Shown here piece by piece: positions 27,772-37,364 of a stretch of DNA of 64,000 nucleotides; position 1 is the first letter of the stretch, and each line of letters starts with the position of its first letter. A program made the translations under genes and the position numbers. The notes beneath the pieces were generated by a model. That model saw nothing but the letters and a program-made list of their open reading frames with translations. It did no database searches and was not told the DNA's origin. The DNA lies in the NCBI RefSeq assembly GCF_900302465.1, contig NZ_OMOR01000001.1, positions 1,426,001-1,490,000 of the forward strand. Direction: 5' to 3'. This stretch comes from Ascidiaceihabitans donghaensis (GTDB taxonomy: Bacteria; Pseudomonadota; Alphaproteobacteria; Rhodobacterales; Rhodobacteraceae).

Positions 27772-28878
27772 ATGCCCATGCCACCCACTGAAAAACGTCT
27801 GCCCGTGACATTGCTGACTGGTTTTCTTGGAGTTGGGAAAACCACCTTGCTCAACACAATCCTGTCGACCAAGGCAGGTCCCAAGATCGCGGTCGTCGTG
27901 AATGAATTTGGTGAGGCGGGATTGGATCATGATCTGATCGAGGCTGTAGATGAAGACGTCGTGCTGATGCAGTCGGGGTGTCTTTGTTGTTCTATTCGCG
28001 GTGATCTATCGCGCACATTGCAAAGCCTGATGTTTCGCCGAAAGACGTGGCGCGTCAAATTTGACCGTATCGTCATCGAAACCACAGGCCTTGCGGATCC
28101 GGGCCCTATTCTCCAGACTTTTTTAGCGGATCACTATTTGGCGTCAAAATTCCGTATCGACGGCGTTGTGACGGTCGTGGATGCTGCAATGGGTCCAGAT
28201 ACATTGGACCGCCAATTCGAGGCCGTGTCACAGGTTGCGATGGCAGATTTGCTTGTTGTCAGCAAAGCGGACCTTGTGTCAGACGCCGCATCCCAAGCCT
28301 TTGAGGCACGACTGAAAACCCTAAACACAACTGCAAAAGTATTGCGTGCCAAAAAAGGTGTGGTGCCCACAGAGGCGCTTTGGGGGCTAAGTGGCATGCA
28401 CCGCCAAGGCAAAACCGAACCGGTCATGAAATGGTTGATGCCGAATACACCCCCCGCATCTGATGATCCGTTGGGCAACTTGTCGGGCTTCGTATCTGCC
28501 CCGCCTCCTGCGGCGCACTCACACCTGCATGACGCGCGCATCGGTTCGGCCTCTATCGTGCTGGAACGTCCAATTTCTGCCGACGCCTTTGATCTTTGGC
28601 TTGATACGCTGATCAATCTGCGCGGGCCAGATATCTTGCGCGTCAAAGGCATTGTGCATGTCGAGGGCGTGGATACGCCGTTTGTGTTTCACGGCGTCCA
28701 ACACCTCTTTGATCCACCTGTGCCATTGCACGATTGGCCGGCAGGCAACCAACAGTCCCGGATTGTCATCATCGCGCGGGACATGACCCGCCCGGAACTG
28801 GCGCGCAGTCTTGATATGTTGCGTGCCTGGCAGACAGACGAAACCGCCGCTTCCCTGGAAAAGGAAATCCAACCATGA
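27772..28878 (+). CDS. COG0523 (CobW/ZigA-like) metal-chaperone GTPase 1
   Basis: 368 residues of the G3E GTPase family. P-loop [15 protein letters not shown], the metal-binding CxCC motif in [13 protein letters not shown], the ETTGLADP switch segment and the base-specificity region VVSKADLV. A short histidine cluster (HSHLH) near residue 245 may bind metal. The C-terminal CobW_C domain follows ([13 protein letters not shown]). The role is probably insertion of zinc into target proteins when zinc is limiting; true CobW (cobalt) activity is unlikely because no cobalamin genes are near and a Zur-like box is upstream. A second ATG at 27778 is an alternative start. Overlaps the next gene by ATGA. 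Confidence 0.85.
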   Translation: MPMPPTEKRLPVTLLTGFLGVGKTTLLNTILSTKAGPKIAVVVNEFGEAGLDHDLIEAVDEDVVLMQSGCLCCSIRGDLSRTLQSLMFRRKTWRVKFDRIVIETTGLADPGPILQTFLADHYLASKFRIDGVVTVVDAAMGPDTLDRQFEAVSQVAMADLLVVSKADLVSDAASQAFEARLKTLNTTAKVLRAKKGVVPTEALWGLSGMHRQGKTEPVMKWLMPNTPPASDDPLGNLSGFVSAPPPAAHSHLHDARIGSASIVLERPISADAFDLWLDTLINLRGPDILRVKGIVHVEGVDTPFVFHGVQHLFDPPVPLHDWPAGNQQSRIVIIARDMTRPELARSLDMLRAWQTDETAASLEKEIQP

Positions 28879-30083
28879 CTAAAAAACTACCTGTCACTGT
28901 CTTGTCCGGCTTTCTGGGTGCGGGAAAAACGACGCTTTTGAACCGGGTTTTGAACAATCGCGATGGCCGCCGTGTCGCGGTGATTGTCAACGACATGTCC
29001 GAAGTGAACATTGACGCGGACCTTGTGCGCGCAGACACGGAACTGAGCCGCACGGATGAGACGCTGGTCGAAATGTCGAACGGGTGCATCTGTTGCACGC
29101 TGCGCGATGATCTGTTGGCCGAGGTGCGACGTCTGGCGGCCGAAGACCGCTTTGACTATTTGCTCATCGAATCCACCGGTATTTCGGAACCCTTGCCTGT
29201 CGCGGCCACTTTTGATTTTCGGGACGAGGACGGGCAAAGCCTGTCCGATGTCTCAAGGCTGGATACGATGGTGACTGTTGTGGATGCGGTGAACCTTTTG
29301 CGCGACTATTCCAGCCACGATTTTCTAAGCGATCGTGGTGAGACTTTGGGCGAAGACGATGAACGCACATTGGTCAATTTGCTGGTGGAACAAATTGAAT
29401 TTGCCGATGTTGTGGTTCTGAACAAAGTCGCCGACGCGGAACCCCACCAAGTCGAAGCCGCACGTCAGATCATTCGCAGCTTGAACGCAGATGCGCGTAT
29501 CATCGAAGCTAATCATTCTGATGTTCCAGCGGATGCGATTTTGGATACGGGCCTTTTCGACTTTGAAAAGGCCCATGATCACCCGATGTGGGCGAAAGAG
29601 CTTTACGGATTTGCCGATCATGTCCCCGAGACCGAAGAATACGGGGTCGCTTCATTTGTTTACCGCGCCCGCAGGCCGTTTGAGCCGGAAAAGATCTTGG
29701 AGGTTTTGAACGGCGACCTGCCGGGCGTGATCCGTGCCAAAGGGCATTTCTGGATTGCGACGCGTCCAAAATGGGTGGTGGAATTTTCGTTGGCGGGTGC
29801 CTTGTCGTCGATCAAGCCCTTGGGAACGTGGTGGGCTTCTGTGCCAAAAGAAAGCTGGCCGCCGCAAGACAGTGTGCAAAACTACATGACCCAACACTGG
29901 CAAGAGCCGTGGGGGGACCGTCGCCAAGAACTTGTGTTCATCGGTGCAGGTATCAATTGGGCGGAGCTGAAAGCGCGCCTTGATGGGGCGCTTGTGTCCA
30001 AGGATGTGGCGTCATCGCCTGATAGTTTGCCGGACTTCCCCGATCCCTTTCCGCAGTGGCGCATGAATGAGCGGGCAGCATAA
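28875..30083 (+). CDS. COG0523 zinc-chaperone GTPase 2 (ZigA-like)
   Basis: 402 residues. P-loop [15 protein letters not shown], CxCC in [26 protein letters not shown] and [10 protein letters not shown] are the family motifs. The early [14 protein letters not shown] and the length fit the ZigA/YciC-type subgroup that is induced by zinc starvation. It is longer than its neighbour and not a recent duplicate. The ATGA overlap puts both GTPases in one transcript under the Zur-like box. They may serve different client proteins; no client is encoded next to them. Confidence 0.86.
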   Translation: MTKKLPVTVLSGFLGAGKTTLLNRVLNNRDGRRVAVIVNDMSEVNIDADLVRADTELSRTDETLVEMSNGCICCTLRDDLLAEVRRLAAEDRFDYLLIESTGISEPLPVAATFDFRDEDGQSLSDVSRLDTMVTVVDAVNLLRDYSSHDFLSDRGETLGEDDERTLVNLLVEQIEFADVVVLNKVADAEPHQVEAARQIIRSLNADARIIEANHSDVPADAILDTGLFDFEKAHDHPMWAKELYGFADHVPETEEYGVASFVYRARRPFEPEKILEVLNGDLPGVIRAKGHFWIATRPKWVVEFSLAGALSSIKPLGTWWASVPKESWPPQDSVQNYMTQHWQEPWGDRRQELVFIGAGINWAELKARLDGALVSKDVASSPDSLPDFPDPFPQWRMNERAA

Positions 30084-30444
30084 CCGGTGCGCCGATCCTG
30101 TTGCGTGGCGCTTTATGGCCGCAGCAAACACCCACGGGGGTGTTTGCATCGCTCGCCTCCGATTGAAGGGTCAGGCGAGACGCGGCTGGTTCTGGTTCTT
30201 GATCCAATCTTTGATCTAGAGGACGAGATGTGACCGGTGTGTCCAGCGTCCACATCGCAACACCACGATCGCCAAACATGTGCTTGTTCATGCGTTTACT
30301 TTCGGGCGCGAAAAGAGGCCGAGTAGGAAACCGATGATTGCTTTGTTGAACACTGAATTGCAAAATGCAGGACTTCAAAGCCCAGCCCGGCGGCAAAACT
30401 GTCCAAACGAGATTTTTGGACGCAAGAGAGCGGCGCGAACGATG
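30084..30444. other. Intergenic region after the GTPase operon
   Basis: 361 bases between the convergent GTPase and LysR genes. Apart from the strong hairpin at 30124-30147 I see no gene, RNA or recognisable repeat. Confidence 0.5.
30124..30147. terminator. Perfect 10-bp hairpin downstream of the GTPase operon
   Basis: GCAAACACCC-ACGG-GGGTGTTTGC is an exact inverted repeat 41 bases after the second GTPase stop. No T-run follows on either strand, so it is an atypical or Rho-assisted terminator, or an mRNA-stabilising hairpin. Confidence 0.55.
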
Positions 30445-31332
30445 TCATGGCTGCGCGTATGATTTTCGAATTTGTTCAGCAAAACGCCCGGCCGCAACCG
30501 AAAGCGAGCGCCCTTTAAGTTGCGACAGGTGCACAAACATTGGTGCCTGATCCCGAGATGACAAAGCGCGGTAGTCCAGCTTTTGTGACGACGGTTTGCC
30601 GCTTGTGGACATTTCGAAACCGATTGTGTCAGCACCCTGCATGATCGTCCCGGCGGCACCAGCAGGGATTTCAAGACCGATGTGAAAGTCCAATCCTTGT
30701 CGTATCGCGGATGTTTCAACAGAATCGCGCAAAGGACCTGACACCGGCAATGCCCAACGAAACTTCGCAAGCTCATGCAAGCGTAATGGTCCGTTACCGA
30801 ATGCAGGGTGACCTTTATGTGCGCCGACATAGATTTGGGCAGGAGCCGCGCACAGGGATGAAACGTAAGAATTCGTTGTCGGATGCAACTGCACTGCCAA
30901 GTCTGCACGGTACTCTGTCAGTGCCTGTGCAATGTCATTGGCGGGGGTTGGTTCAACCACAAACGTGACGTCGCTGAATTCCCGTTGGTAGTGCGCGATT
31001 TCTTCGGCAAATGATGCCAACGCGGCGACATTATCATCGATAGCAATCACAACGCGTCCACGCCGCACCCCTTTGATATCCGAGATCTTGGAACGAACCG
31101 ATTTCATTTCCGCCAGTTGGCGCCGCGCGTGCGTGATAAAAATTTCGCCAGCCGCGTTCAAAATGACACCGTTTGACGTGCGTTCAAACAATTGGGTATC
31201 AAGTTCGTCTTCAAGGCTAAGCAGACGTCGGTTCAGCGCTGACGGGGTGATCGACAGCAAGTCGGCAGCGCCTCGGATCGATCCTGCACGTGCAATTTTT
31301 TCAACAATGACAAGCGGAAATTCGTGCTGCAT
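30445..31332 (-). CDS. LysR-family transcriptional regulator
   Basis: 295 residues. The N-terminal helix-turn-helix (AGSIRGAADLLSITPSALNRRLLSLEDEL) is the LysR signature. The C-terminal periplasmic-binding-like domain begins near residue 85 (GRVVIAIDDNVAALASF). The ATG at 31332 is chosen over the longer frame because AGGA sits seven bases ahead. It is divergent from the nitrite/cyanate cluster with a 185-base gap, the classic arrangement for a LysR activator of that cluster. Cyanate or nitrogen status is a plausible effector (compare CynR), but this is inference. Confidence 0.85.
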   Translation of the reverse strand: MQHEFPLVIVEKIARAGSIRGAADLLSITPSALNRRLLSLEDELDTQLFERTSNGVILNAAGEIFITHARRQLAEMKSVRSKISDIKGVRRGRVVIAIDDNVAALASFAEEIAHYQREFSDVTFVVEPTPANDIAQALTEYRADLAVQLHPTTNSYVSSLCAAPAQIYVGAHKGHPAFGNGPLRLHELAKFRWALPVSGPLRDSVETSAIRQGLDFHIGLEIPAGAAGTIMQGADTIGFEMSTSGKPSSQKLDYRALSSRDQAPMFVHLSQLKGRSLSVAAGRFAEQIRKSYAQP

Positions 31333-31517
31333 GGCTTTTCCTATGTGGTGCGTTTTCGGCAACGCGCCAGTGCAAAATGAACAGACGACACCGGATTGGA
31401 ACTAACTATGCTGCATTGCAGAGAAACAGTTCGCCCCATCGCCTGTAATGATGGCACTGCGCCTCCTAACGATTAATTTCCAAGCATCCACTGGATGGCC
31501 GGGGACCATAAAGCGAT

Positions 31518-32510
31518 ATGCCAAAGCGACCAAAAACGTGTTTTGCACGCATAGAGAAGTTGTGCCTTTTGCCGGTTTTCCACCGCCTGATAGATGCGAA
31601 AGTTCTGTTGGTTGGCGGCAGTCCCGCCGCTGCATGGAAAGCCGAATTGCTGCGCGCAGCCGGGGCGCAGATCCGTTTGGTATCACCACAGATATGCGCA
31701 GAACTTGCCGCGCTTGTCTCAAGGCAGCCGACTGCATTTGACCTCTACAACCGCGATTGGTCACCTGCTGATTTCGATGGAGCACGCTTGGCGATCATGG
31801 ACACCGATTGTGACCTTGAAGCCGCTTCGTTCGAACAAGCAGGTCGGATGGCCGGCGTTCCTGTAAATGTCATTGATCGTCCTGCATTTTGCCAATTCCA
31901 GTTCGGATCTATCGTCAACCGGTCGCCTGCGATCATATCAATTTCGACCGATGGGGCCGCTCCGGTATTGGGGCAGGCCATTCGCCGTCGGATTGAAACG
32001 CTGCTGCCTGCGACGTTGTCCGGATGGACCAGCCTTGCACAAAAATTGCGGCCAAGGATCAATGCGCTTTACGCCGAAGGACAACAACGCCGCGCATTTT
32101 GGGAAGGCTTTGTTGATCGCGTCTTTTCAGGTGATGCACCCGATGCGGAACGGCTGTTTGAGCCGATGCCAAAAGGCGGACGCGTTGTTTTCATCAACGC
32201 CGGGCCCGGTGATCCGGAACTGCTGACCGTCAAAGCCATGCGCACCCTGCAGCAAGCGGACGTCGTCATTTGTGACGCCACGGTTCCCGGCACAATCCGT
32301 GAACTGGCTCGCCGCGAAGCGCAACACATCGAAGCCGCAGACATTGCGGAAATGCGGCGTCTTTTTGCTGCCAACAAAACCGTCGTTCATGTCACGTGCT
32401 CTGACGCGACACCAAACCTCGCGGCCCTCCAAGCACATTCAATCGCAATCGACATCATCCCCGGTGTCACCGCCCCACAATGCCCAACCCCACAATGGGT
32501 AGCGGCATAA
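31518..32510 (+). CDS. Shortened CysG-like protein: precorrin-2 dehydrogenase/ferrochelatase with a truncated methyltransferase domain
   Basis: 330 residues against about 460 for full CysG. Residues 20-210 are the siroheme-forming dehydrogenase/ferrochelatase part: AKVLLVGGSPAAAWKAELLRAAG (in two pieces), VNVIDRPAFCQFQFGSIV and ISISTDGAAPVLGQAIRRRIE. The uroporphyrinogen methyltransferase part starts well (VFINAGPGDPELLTVKAM) but lacks the SAM-binding GGDPF block, where TCSDAT stands instead, and stops soon after DIIPGVTAPQ. The methyltransferase half is therefore probably inactive, and uroporphyrinogen methylation must come from another CobA. It provides siroheme for the nitrite reductase downstream. 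No good ribosome-binding site is visible at the start. Confidence 0.75.
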   Translation: MPKRPKTCFARIEKLCLLPVFHRLIDAKVLLVGGSPAAAWKAELLRAAGAQIRLVSPQICAELAALVSRQPTAFDLYNRDWSPADFDGARLAIMDTDCDLEAASFEQAGRMAGVPVNVIDRPAFCQFQFGSIVNRSPAIISISTDGAAPVLGQAIRRRIETLLPATLSGWTSLAQKLRPRINALYAEGQQRRAFWEGFVDRVFSGDAPDAERLFEPMPKGGRVVFINAGPGDPELLTVKAMRTLQQADVVICDATVPGTIRELARREAQHIEAADIAEMRRLFAANKTVVHVTCSDATPNLAALQAHSIAIDIIPGVTAPQCPTPQWVAA

Positions 32511-32535
32511 TTCGTCTGAAAGAAAGGACATTTCC

Positions 32536-33375
32536 ATGTCATACGTTAAACCGGCAGAATTTGCCGCCCAAATGATCGAAGCTGGTGAATCCAAGGTCTT
32601 TATGTCGACCAAGGACACCCTTGTCAGGGCCTTTATGGCTGGCGCGATCCTTGCACTTGCGGCCGCATTCGCAGTGACAATTGCGGTCAATACTGGCAGT
32701 TTCCTTGTCGCGGCATTGTTGTTTCCAGTTGGTTTTTGTCTGCTTTACCTGCTTGGGTTCGACCTTCTTACCGGTGTTTTTACGCTGACACCGCTTGCAT
32801 GGTTTGCAGGCAGGCCGGGCGTCACATGGCAGGCGATCTTGCGAAACTGGGGGTTGGTGTTTCTAGGTAACTTTGCAGGGGCCATGACCACGGCGATCTT
32901 TATTACAATCACGCTTACAATGGGGTTCAGCCTGCCGCCAAATGCCGTTGGAGAACGCCTGATGGATATCGGCCACGCGCGCACCATCGGGTACGCCGAA
33001 GCAGGCGGAGCGGGTTTGCTGACACTATTTGTCCGCGCGGTCATGTGTAACTGGATGGTGTCCACTGGTGTGGTTGCGGCGATGATGTCGACATCGGTCT
33101 CGGGCAAGATCATGGCAATGTGGATGCCTATCCTGATCTTCTTCTACCTTGGGTTTGAACATTCCATCGTCAACATGTTCCTGTTCCCGATCGGGATCCT
33201 GCTGGGCGCGGAATTCACCTGGAGCGATTATCTGATCTACAACGAAATCCCCACTGTGATCGGTAATCTGGTCGGCGGTCTGACATTTGTGGGCGCGATG
33301 ATTTACGCAACACACTACAAGACCGGCCCGTCGCGCCGTCCTGCGGCCGACACCGTTGGTACAGCTGCCGAATAA
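32536..33375 (+). CDS. Formate/nitrite transporter family channel (NirC-like)
   Basis: 279 residues with six membrane helices of the FNT family, pentameric anion channels. The substrate-gating histidine is present in FYLGFEHSIVNMFLFPIG, and the LTGVFTL and CNWMVSTG segments correspond to the conserved broken-helix regions. Placed between siroheme synthesis and nitrite reductase genes, nitrite uptake (or cyanate, given the cyanase) is much more likely than formate. A good AAAGGA site precedes the ATG. Confidence 0.88.
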   Translation: MSYVKPAEFAAQMIEAGESKVFMSTKDTLVRAFMAGAILALAAAFAVTIAVNTGSFLVAALLFPVGFCLLYLLGFDLLTGVFTLTPLAWFAGRPGVTWQAILRNWGLVFLGNFAGAMTTAIFITITLTMGFSLPPNAVGERLMDIGHARTIGYAEAGGAGLLTLFVRAVMCNWMVSTGVVAAMMSTSVSGKIMAMWMPILIFFYLGFEHSIVNMFLFPIGILLGAEFTWSDYLIYNEIPTVIGNLVGGLTFVGAMIYATHYKTGPSRRPAADTVGTAAE

Positions 33376-33439
33376 AAACACTTCGGCCAAGGCCGCAGAC
33401 CATCGCGGCCTTACAATCCATTTCATGCGCAGGCATCAC

Positions 33440-35143
33440 ATGTTGCATTCCCCTTCCTTGTCCGTGTCATTGGGCCAAGCCACATCGGCGGGTCCCAAAA
33501 ACACCAACGACGACTTCTTCGGCGCGTTGCTGCCCGAAGGCGCGGACAGGCAGCTTAAAGGGTGCGTGGTGGCTTTGGCGGATGGTGTATCAACCTCTGA
33601 TGTCGGTCGTGTCGCATCCGAGACTTGCGTCAAGTCATTCCTGACCGATTACATGGCCGCGCCTGACAGTTGGACCGTCAAAACCACAGGCACCAAAGTC
33701 ATCTCTGCGGTGAACGCCTGGCTGCATGCCCAGACCCGTCACGCGGGCGAATATGACGCCAGTTACGGCTACACCTGCACCCTTACGGCGATTGTCCTCA
33801 AAGGCCGCGCCTGCCATATATTCCACGTCGGAGACAGCCGCGTTTGGCGCGTTGCGGGCGCATCACTTGAACCGCTGACAACCGATCATCATGCCGTTCT
33901 GGACGATGCGCAAACCGTGCTTTCGCGTGCGATGGGTGCCAATCGTGCGGTCGAGGTGGATTACCATTGTGAACCTGTGCGCGTCGGCGATGTCCTTTTG
34001 ATGACGACCGATGGCCTGCACGAAATTTGGAGCCCAAGTGATGCTGTACGCATTGTCCAAAGCGCCACCGACCTTGACCAAGCCGCGCAGCAGATCATTG
34101 ACGCGGCTTTGCCTTTGGCATCAGACAACCTCACACTACAAATCATCCGCATTGAAGATCTACCACTTCAGGGTGCCGTTGATCTAAAGCACGAAACCCT
34201 GACGCTTCCGTGGCCCAAGGATTTTGTGCCCGGTGACGTCATTGACGGGCTTACGATCTTGCGTGAAATTCACGTAACCCATCGGTCGCGGATCTATCTG
34301 GCCAAATGCGGTGACCACCGGTTCGCGTTAAAAGTACCGTCGTCCGAGGCGCGCGAGGATGACACGGCGCTTCAGCGGTTTGTCACCGAAGAATGGGTCG
34401 CCCGCCGGATCAACAACCCCCATGTGGTGTCCGCGCCAAAATTAGCCGGGGATCGCAGTGCGCTTTACACGCTATCCACCTATGTCGAAGGCAGAACCCT
34501 GCGCCAATGGATGGTGGATACCCCCAACCCGACCCTGCAACAGGTCCGCGATATCGTCGGGCAGATTGTCAAAGGGTTACGGGCATTCCATCGCCGCGAA
34601 ATGCTGCATCAAGATTTGCGCCCCGAAAACATCATGATTGACGCAGACGGACATGTGACCTTGATCGACTTCGGCTCGGCCTATGTGTCGGGGGTGCAAG
34701 AAACCGGCCCGTTGAACCAAGCCGCCGATATCCTTGGCACGGCGCAATACACCGCGCCTGAATACTTTTCCGGCGAACCTGTCAGCTGGAAGTCGGACAT
34801 GTTTTCATTGGCGGTGATCGCTTACGAAATGATGACGGGAAAACTGCCGTTTGGCGCCGAGGTTGCAAAGGTCCGTTCCCCCAAAGACCGCCGCGCCTTG
34901 ACCTATCGCAAAGCCGGTGACGCTGTCCCTGCGTGGTTGGATCATTGCCTTCAGACGGCGACCCATCCGGACCCTGCCAAACGCCCCGACGCGTTGTCAG
35001 AGTTTGAGACAGACCTGAAACGCCCCAGCATCCGCTACCAACGCAAAGGCCGCGCGCCTTTGATGGAACGTCATCCGGTCCAGTTCTGGCAGGCCGTCTC
35101 GGCTGTGCTTGCCATCACCGTCGCCTTTCTTCTCATCCGCTAA
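33440..35143 (+). CDS. Membrane-anchored PP2C phosphatase-Ser/Thr kinase fusion
   Basis: 567 residues from the preferred start. Residues about 1-235 are a PP2C phosphatase (NTNDDFFGA, VVALADGVSTSDVGR, HVGDSRVWR, TTDGLHE, SDNLTLQII: the metal-binding aspartates). Residues about 250-530 are an eukaryotic-type kinase with FALKVPSSE (ATP lysine), HQDLRPENIMID (catalytic loop, with HQD for HRD) and IDFGSAY (DFG). One C-terminal helix (FWQAVSAVLAITVAFLLIR) anchors it with both domains in the cytoplasm. Similar fusions are common inside nitrite/nitrate assimilation operons, so control of transport or reductase activity is plausible. The ATG at 33440 has a weak CAGG site; 33425 is an alternative. Confidence 0.86.
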   Translation: MLHSPSLSVSLGQATSAGPKNTNDDFFGALLPEGADRQLKGCVVALADGVSTSDVGRVASETCVKSFLTDYMAAPDSWTVKTTGTKVISAVNAWLHAQTRHAGEYDASYGYTCTLTAIVLKGRACHIFHVGDSRVWRVAGASLEPLTTDHHAVLDDAQTVLSRAMGANRAVEVDYHCEPVRVGDVLLMTTDGLHEIWSPSDAVRIVQSATDLDQAAQQIIDAALPLASDNLTLQIIRIEDLPLQGAVDLKHETLTLPWPKDFVPGDVIDGLTILREIHVTHRSRIYLAKCGDHRFALKVPSSEAREDDTALQRFVTEEWVARRINNPHVVSAPKLAGDRSALYTLSTYVEGRTLRQWMVDTPNPTLQQVRDIVGQIVKGLRAFHRREMLHQDLRPENIMIDADGHVTLIDFGSAYVSGVQETGPLNQAADILGTAQYTAPEYFSGEPVSWKSDMFSLAVIAYEMMTGKLPFGAEVAKVRSPKDRRALTYRKAGDAVPAWLDHCLQTATHPDPAKRPDALSEFETDLKRPSIRYQRKGRAPLMERHPVQFWQAVSAVLAITVAFLLIR

Positions 35144-35155
35144 AGGAGCCACCAC

Positions 35156-35626
35156 ATGAAAGACCTTACAACCGACGATCGCCTTATGACCAAAGAAGAT
35201 GTCACTACGCTGATCCTGATCGCCAAAAAAGAACTGGGCCTGTCATGGGCCGAGATTGCGGCAAAAATCGAAATGTCCCCGGTGTTCACGCATTCCGCCG
35301 CCATGGGCATGAACGCGTTTCCCAACGACAAAGCCGCGGCCTTGGTCAAAGTGTTAAATTTGCCAGATGCTGCGAAACCGGTTCTTGCGGAAAGCCCCAC
35401 GAAGATCTGGGAGCAAGCTGTTCCAACCGATCCATGCATGTACCGTTTTTATGAAATAGTTGGCGTATATGCCCCGACCCTCAAGGCGCTGATCGAAGAA
35501 GAATTTGGCAATGGTATCATGTCAGCCATTGACTTCGAGATGTCCGTGGCACGGGTCAAACATGACAAAGGCGACCGGGTGAAGATTGAAATGTCTGGTA
35601 AATACCTTGCATATAATGCGTGGTGA
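35156..35626 (+). CDS. cynS: Cyanate hydratase (cyanase)
   Basis: 156 residues. Converts cyanate and bicarbonate to carbamate (then ammonia) and CO2. The catalytic Arg, Glu and Ser of the decameric enzyme are found in MYRFYEIVGVYAPTLKALIEEEFG and GIMSAIDFEM; the N-terminal helical domain (LTKEEVTTLI-like) is also normal. AAGGAG precedes the ATG by seven bases. It lies in the nitrite cluster and overlaps the reductase gene, so cyanate and nitrite nitrogen appear to be assimilated under common control. Confidence 0.95.
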   Translation: MKDLTTDDRLMTKEDVTTLILIAKKELGLSWAEIAAKIEMSPVFTHSAAMGMNAFPNDKAAALVKVLNLPDAAKPVLAESPTKIWEQAVPTDPCMYRFYEIVGVYAPTLKALIEEEFGNGIMSAIDFEMSVARVKHDKGDRVKIEMSGKYLAYNAW

Positions 35627-37349
35627 TCTGGTGACGGAACAGACCGACAACGGGTTCACGCAGGACCAAATTGCCTGCCTGATGTCGGCGTTGACAAAGC
35701 TGGACCTGACCGCGCCCTCGGGTGGCAAGACCCCGGCAGAGCATGTCTATGGCACGCCTCTGGAGGACCTGTGCAAAGAAGAAATCGCCAAGTATAAACT
35801 GCATCCGCTGGATATCTGGGACCGTTTGGAACATTGGACTGCGCGCAATGAAATCGCGACGGGTCTGGATCAGTTTTTGCTGCGCCACCTTGGGTTTTTC
35901 AATGTCGAACCCGCAAGCCGAGGATATATGATCCGTCTGCGCCTGCCTGCCTGCCAGATGCGTGGCGATCAGATGCAGGCGGTGGCTGAGATTGCCGATA
36001 CCTATGGCCCCGGCCATGCCCATGTGACAACGCGCGGAAACCTTCAGGTGCGTGAAATCGCACCCAAAGATGTGCTGAAAGTGATGGATGCACTGACCGA
36101 AGCGGGACTGTCGTGCCAAGGTTCCGGCGCGGATTCCGCACGCAATCTGACAACGTCCCCCACAGCAGGGTTTGATCCCGTTGAATTGATCAACCTTGCC
36201 CCGCACACCCGCCGTTTGTCGAACTTGATCCTGAACAAGCGTGATTTGCGAGCCTTGCCGCGCAAATTCAACATCTCGTTTGATAACGGTGGTTCAATCT
36301 CGGCCCTCAGCGACAGCAATGACATCGCGTTCCAAGCGGTCAAAGTGGGCAATGACGCGCCGGTTGATCCGGGGATTTACTGCCGTATCGGGCTGGGTGG
36401 AATTTCAGGGCACCGCGACCTCACGCGCGAAACCGGGATGGTGTGCACGCCCGATCAAACTGTGATGGCCGGGTTTGCTATGTTGATGGTGTTTGTCGAA
36501 CATGCGGATCGGACCAACCGCAAACGTGCGCGTCTCAAATACCTTTTGGATGCGAAGGGCCTTGAGTGGTTCATTGAGGCGACACAGGCAAAGCTGGCCG
36601 AGATTGACGCAGGTTTCCAGCTGACAGCATTAAACCCAACCCACGATCTGCCGCGCCCCCCCGTTGATCGACACGCGCACATAGGTGTGCACCCGCAATC
36701 TGATGCGCGTTGCGAATACGCGGGGATTGCGCTGGAAATGGGGCGTCTGTCTTGTGATCAAATGCGCAGTTTGGGGCGGATCGCGATGGTGCATGGCCGC
36801 AACGACATCCGGTTGACCGTTTGGCAAAACGTCCTGATCCCGCATTTGAAAGCGGGTCAGATCGACCAAGTCAAACAAGATTTGCACGCTGTCGGTCTTG
36901 GCACATCTGCCACTGCTTTCGCGGCAGGCGCGGTGGCCTGCACCGGCAAAACCGCCTGCAAACTGGGACTGGCGCACACGAAAGAAGACGGCACAGCACT
37001 GGTAAGGCATCTGGAAAACCGCTTCACGCTTGACACCCCGATCAATATCCATCTGACGGGCTGCCCGAATTCCTGTGCACAACATTACATCGGTGACATT
37101 GGGCTTGTCGGGGCCACGACGACGGAGGGTGAAACGGGCTATCACGTCGTTGTTGGCGGCGGCAGCGATCACGACAAAGGGATCGGCCGTGCGCTGTGCG
37201 GACCTGTCCCCCACACACAATTAAACGACGTCATCGCGCAGGTTGTCGGCAGCTATCTTGACCGTCGAGAGGGACAAGAGACGTTTCTTAGTTTTGTTCG
37301 CCGGCTGCCTGACGCCGACCTTGCGACCCTATGTGACACTTCGTTTTGA
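35616..37349 (+). CDS. Siroheme/4Fe-4S nitrite (or sulfite) reductase, NirA type
   Basis: 577 residues. Two ferredoxin-like repeats surround the siroheme site: GHAHVTTRGNLQVREI in the first half and YAGIALEMGRLSCDQM in the second. The iron-sulfur cysteines are in ACTGKTACKLG and TGCPNSCAQ. It reduces nitrite to ammonia with six electrons. Context (nitrite channel, siroheme synthesis, cyanase) favours nitrite over sulfite. The ATG at 35616 overlaps cynS by 11 bases; a GTG at 35631 is an alternative start and neither has a strong ribosome-binding site. Electrons probably come from the diflavin reductase encoded next. Confidence 0.88.
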   Translation: MRGDLVTEQTDNGFTQDQIACLMSALTKLDLTAPSGGKTPAEHVYGTPLEDLCKEEIAKYKLHPLDIWDRLEHWTARNEIATGLDQFLLRHLGFFNVEPASRGYMIRLRLPACQMRGDQMQAVAEIADTYGPGHAHVTTRGNLQVREIAPKDVLKVMDALTEAGLSCQGSGADSARNLTTSPTAGFDPVELINLAPHTRRLSNLILNKRDLRALPRKFNISFDNGGSISALSDSNDIAFQAVKVGNDAPVDPGIYCRIGLGGISGHRDLTRETGMVCTPDQTVMAGFAMLMVFVEHADRTNRKRARLKYLLDAKGLEWFIEATQAKLAEIDAGFQLTALNPTHDLPRPPVDRHAHIGVHPQSDARCEYAGIALEMGRLSCDQMRSLGRIAMVHGRNDIRLTVWQNVLIPHLKAGQIDQVKQDLHAVGLGTSATAFAAGAVACTGKTACKLGLAHTKEDGTALVRHLENRFTLDTPINIHLTGCPNSCAQHYIGDIGLVGATTTEGETGYHVVVGGGSDHDKGIGRALCGPVPHTQLNDVIAQVVGSYLDRREGQETFLSFVRRLPDADLATLCDTSF

Positions 37350-37364
37350 CCCAAGGATCCAGCT

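Noticed and set aside
27772-30083. Cobalamin biosynthesis CobW
   Set aside because: No cob genes are near, the upstream site is Zur-like, and the second protein resembles zinc-induced COG0523 members.
36630-37220. Long antisense open frames over nirA and other genes (also 7409-8398, 12294-13148, 47485-48723, 21575-22756)
   Set aside because: They lie opposite well-supported genes, lack recognisable domains or ribosome-binding sites, and are expected in GC-rich coding DNA.
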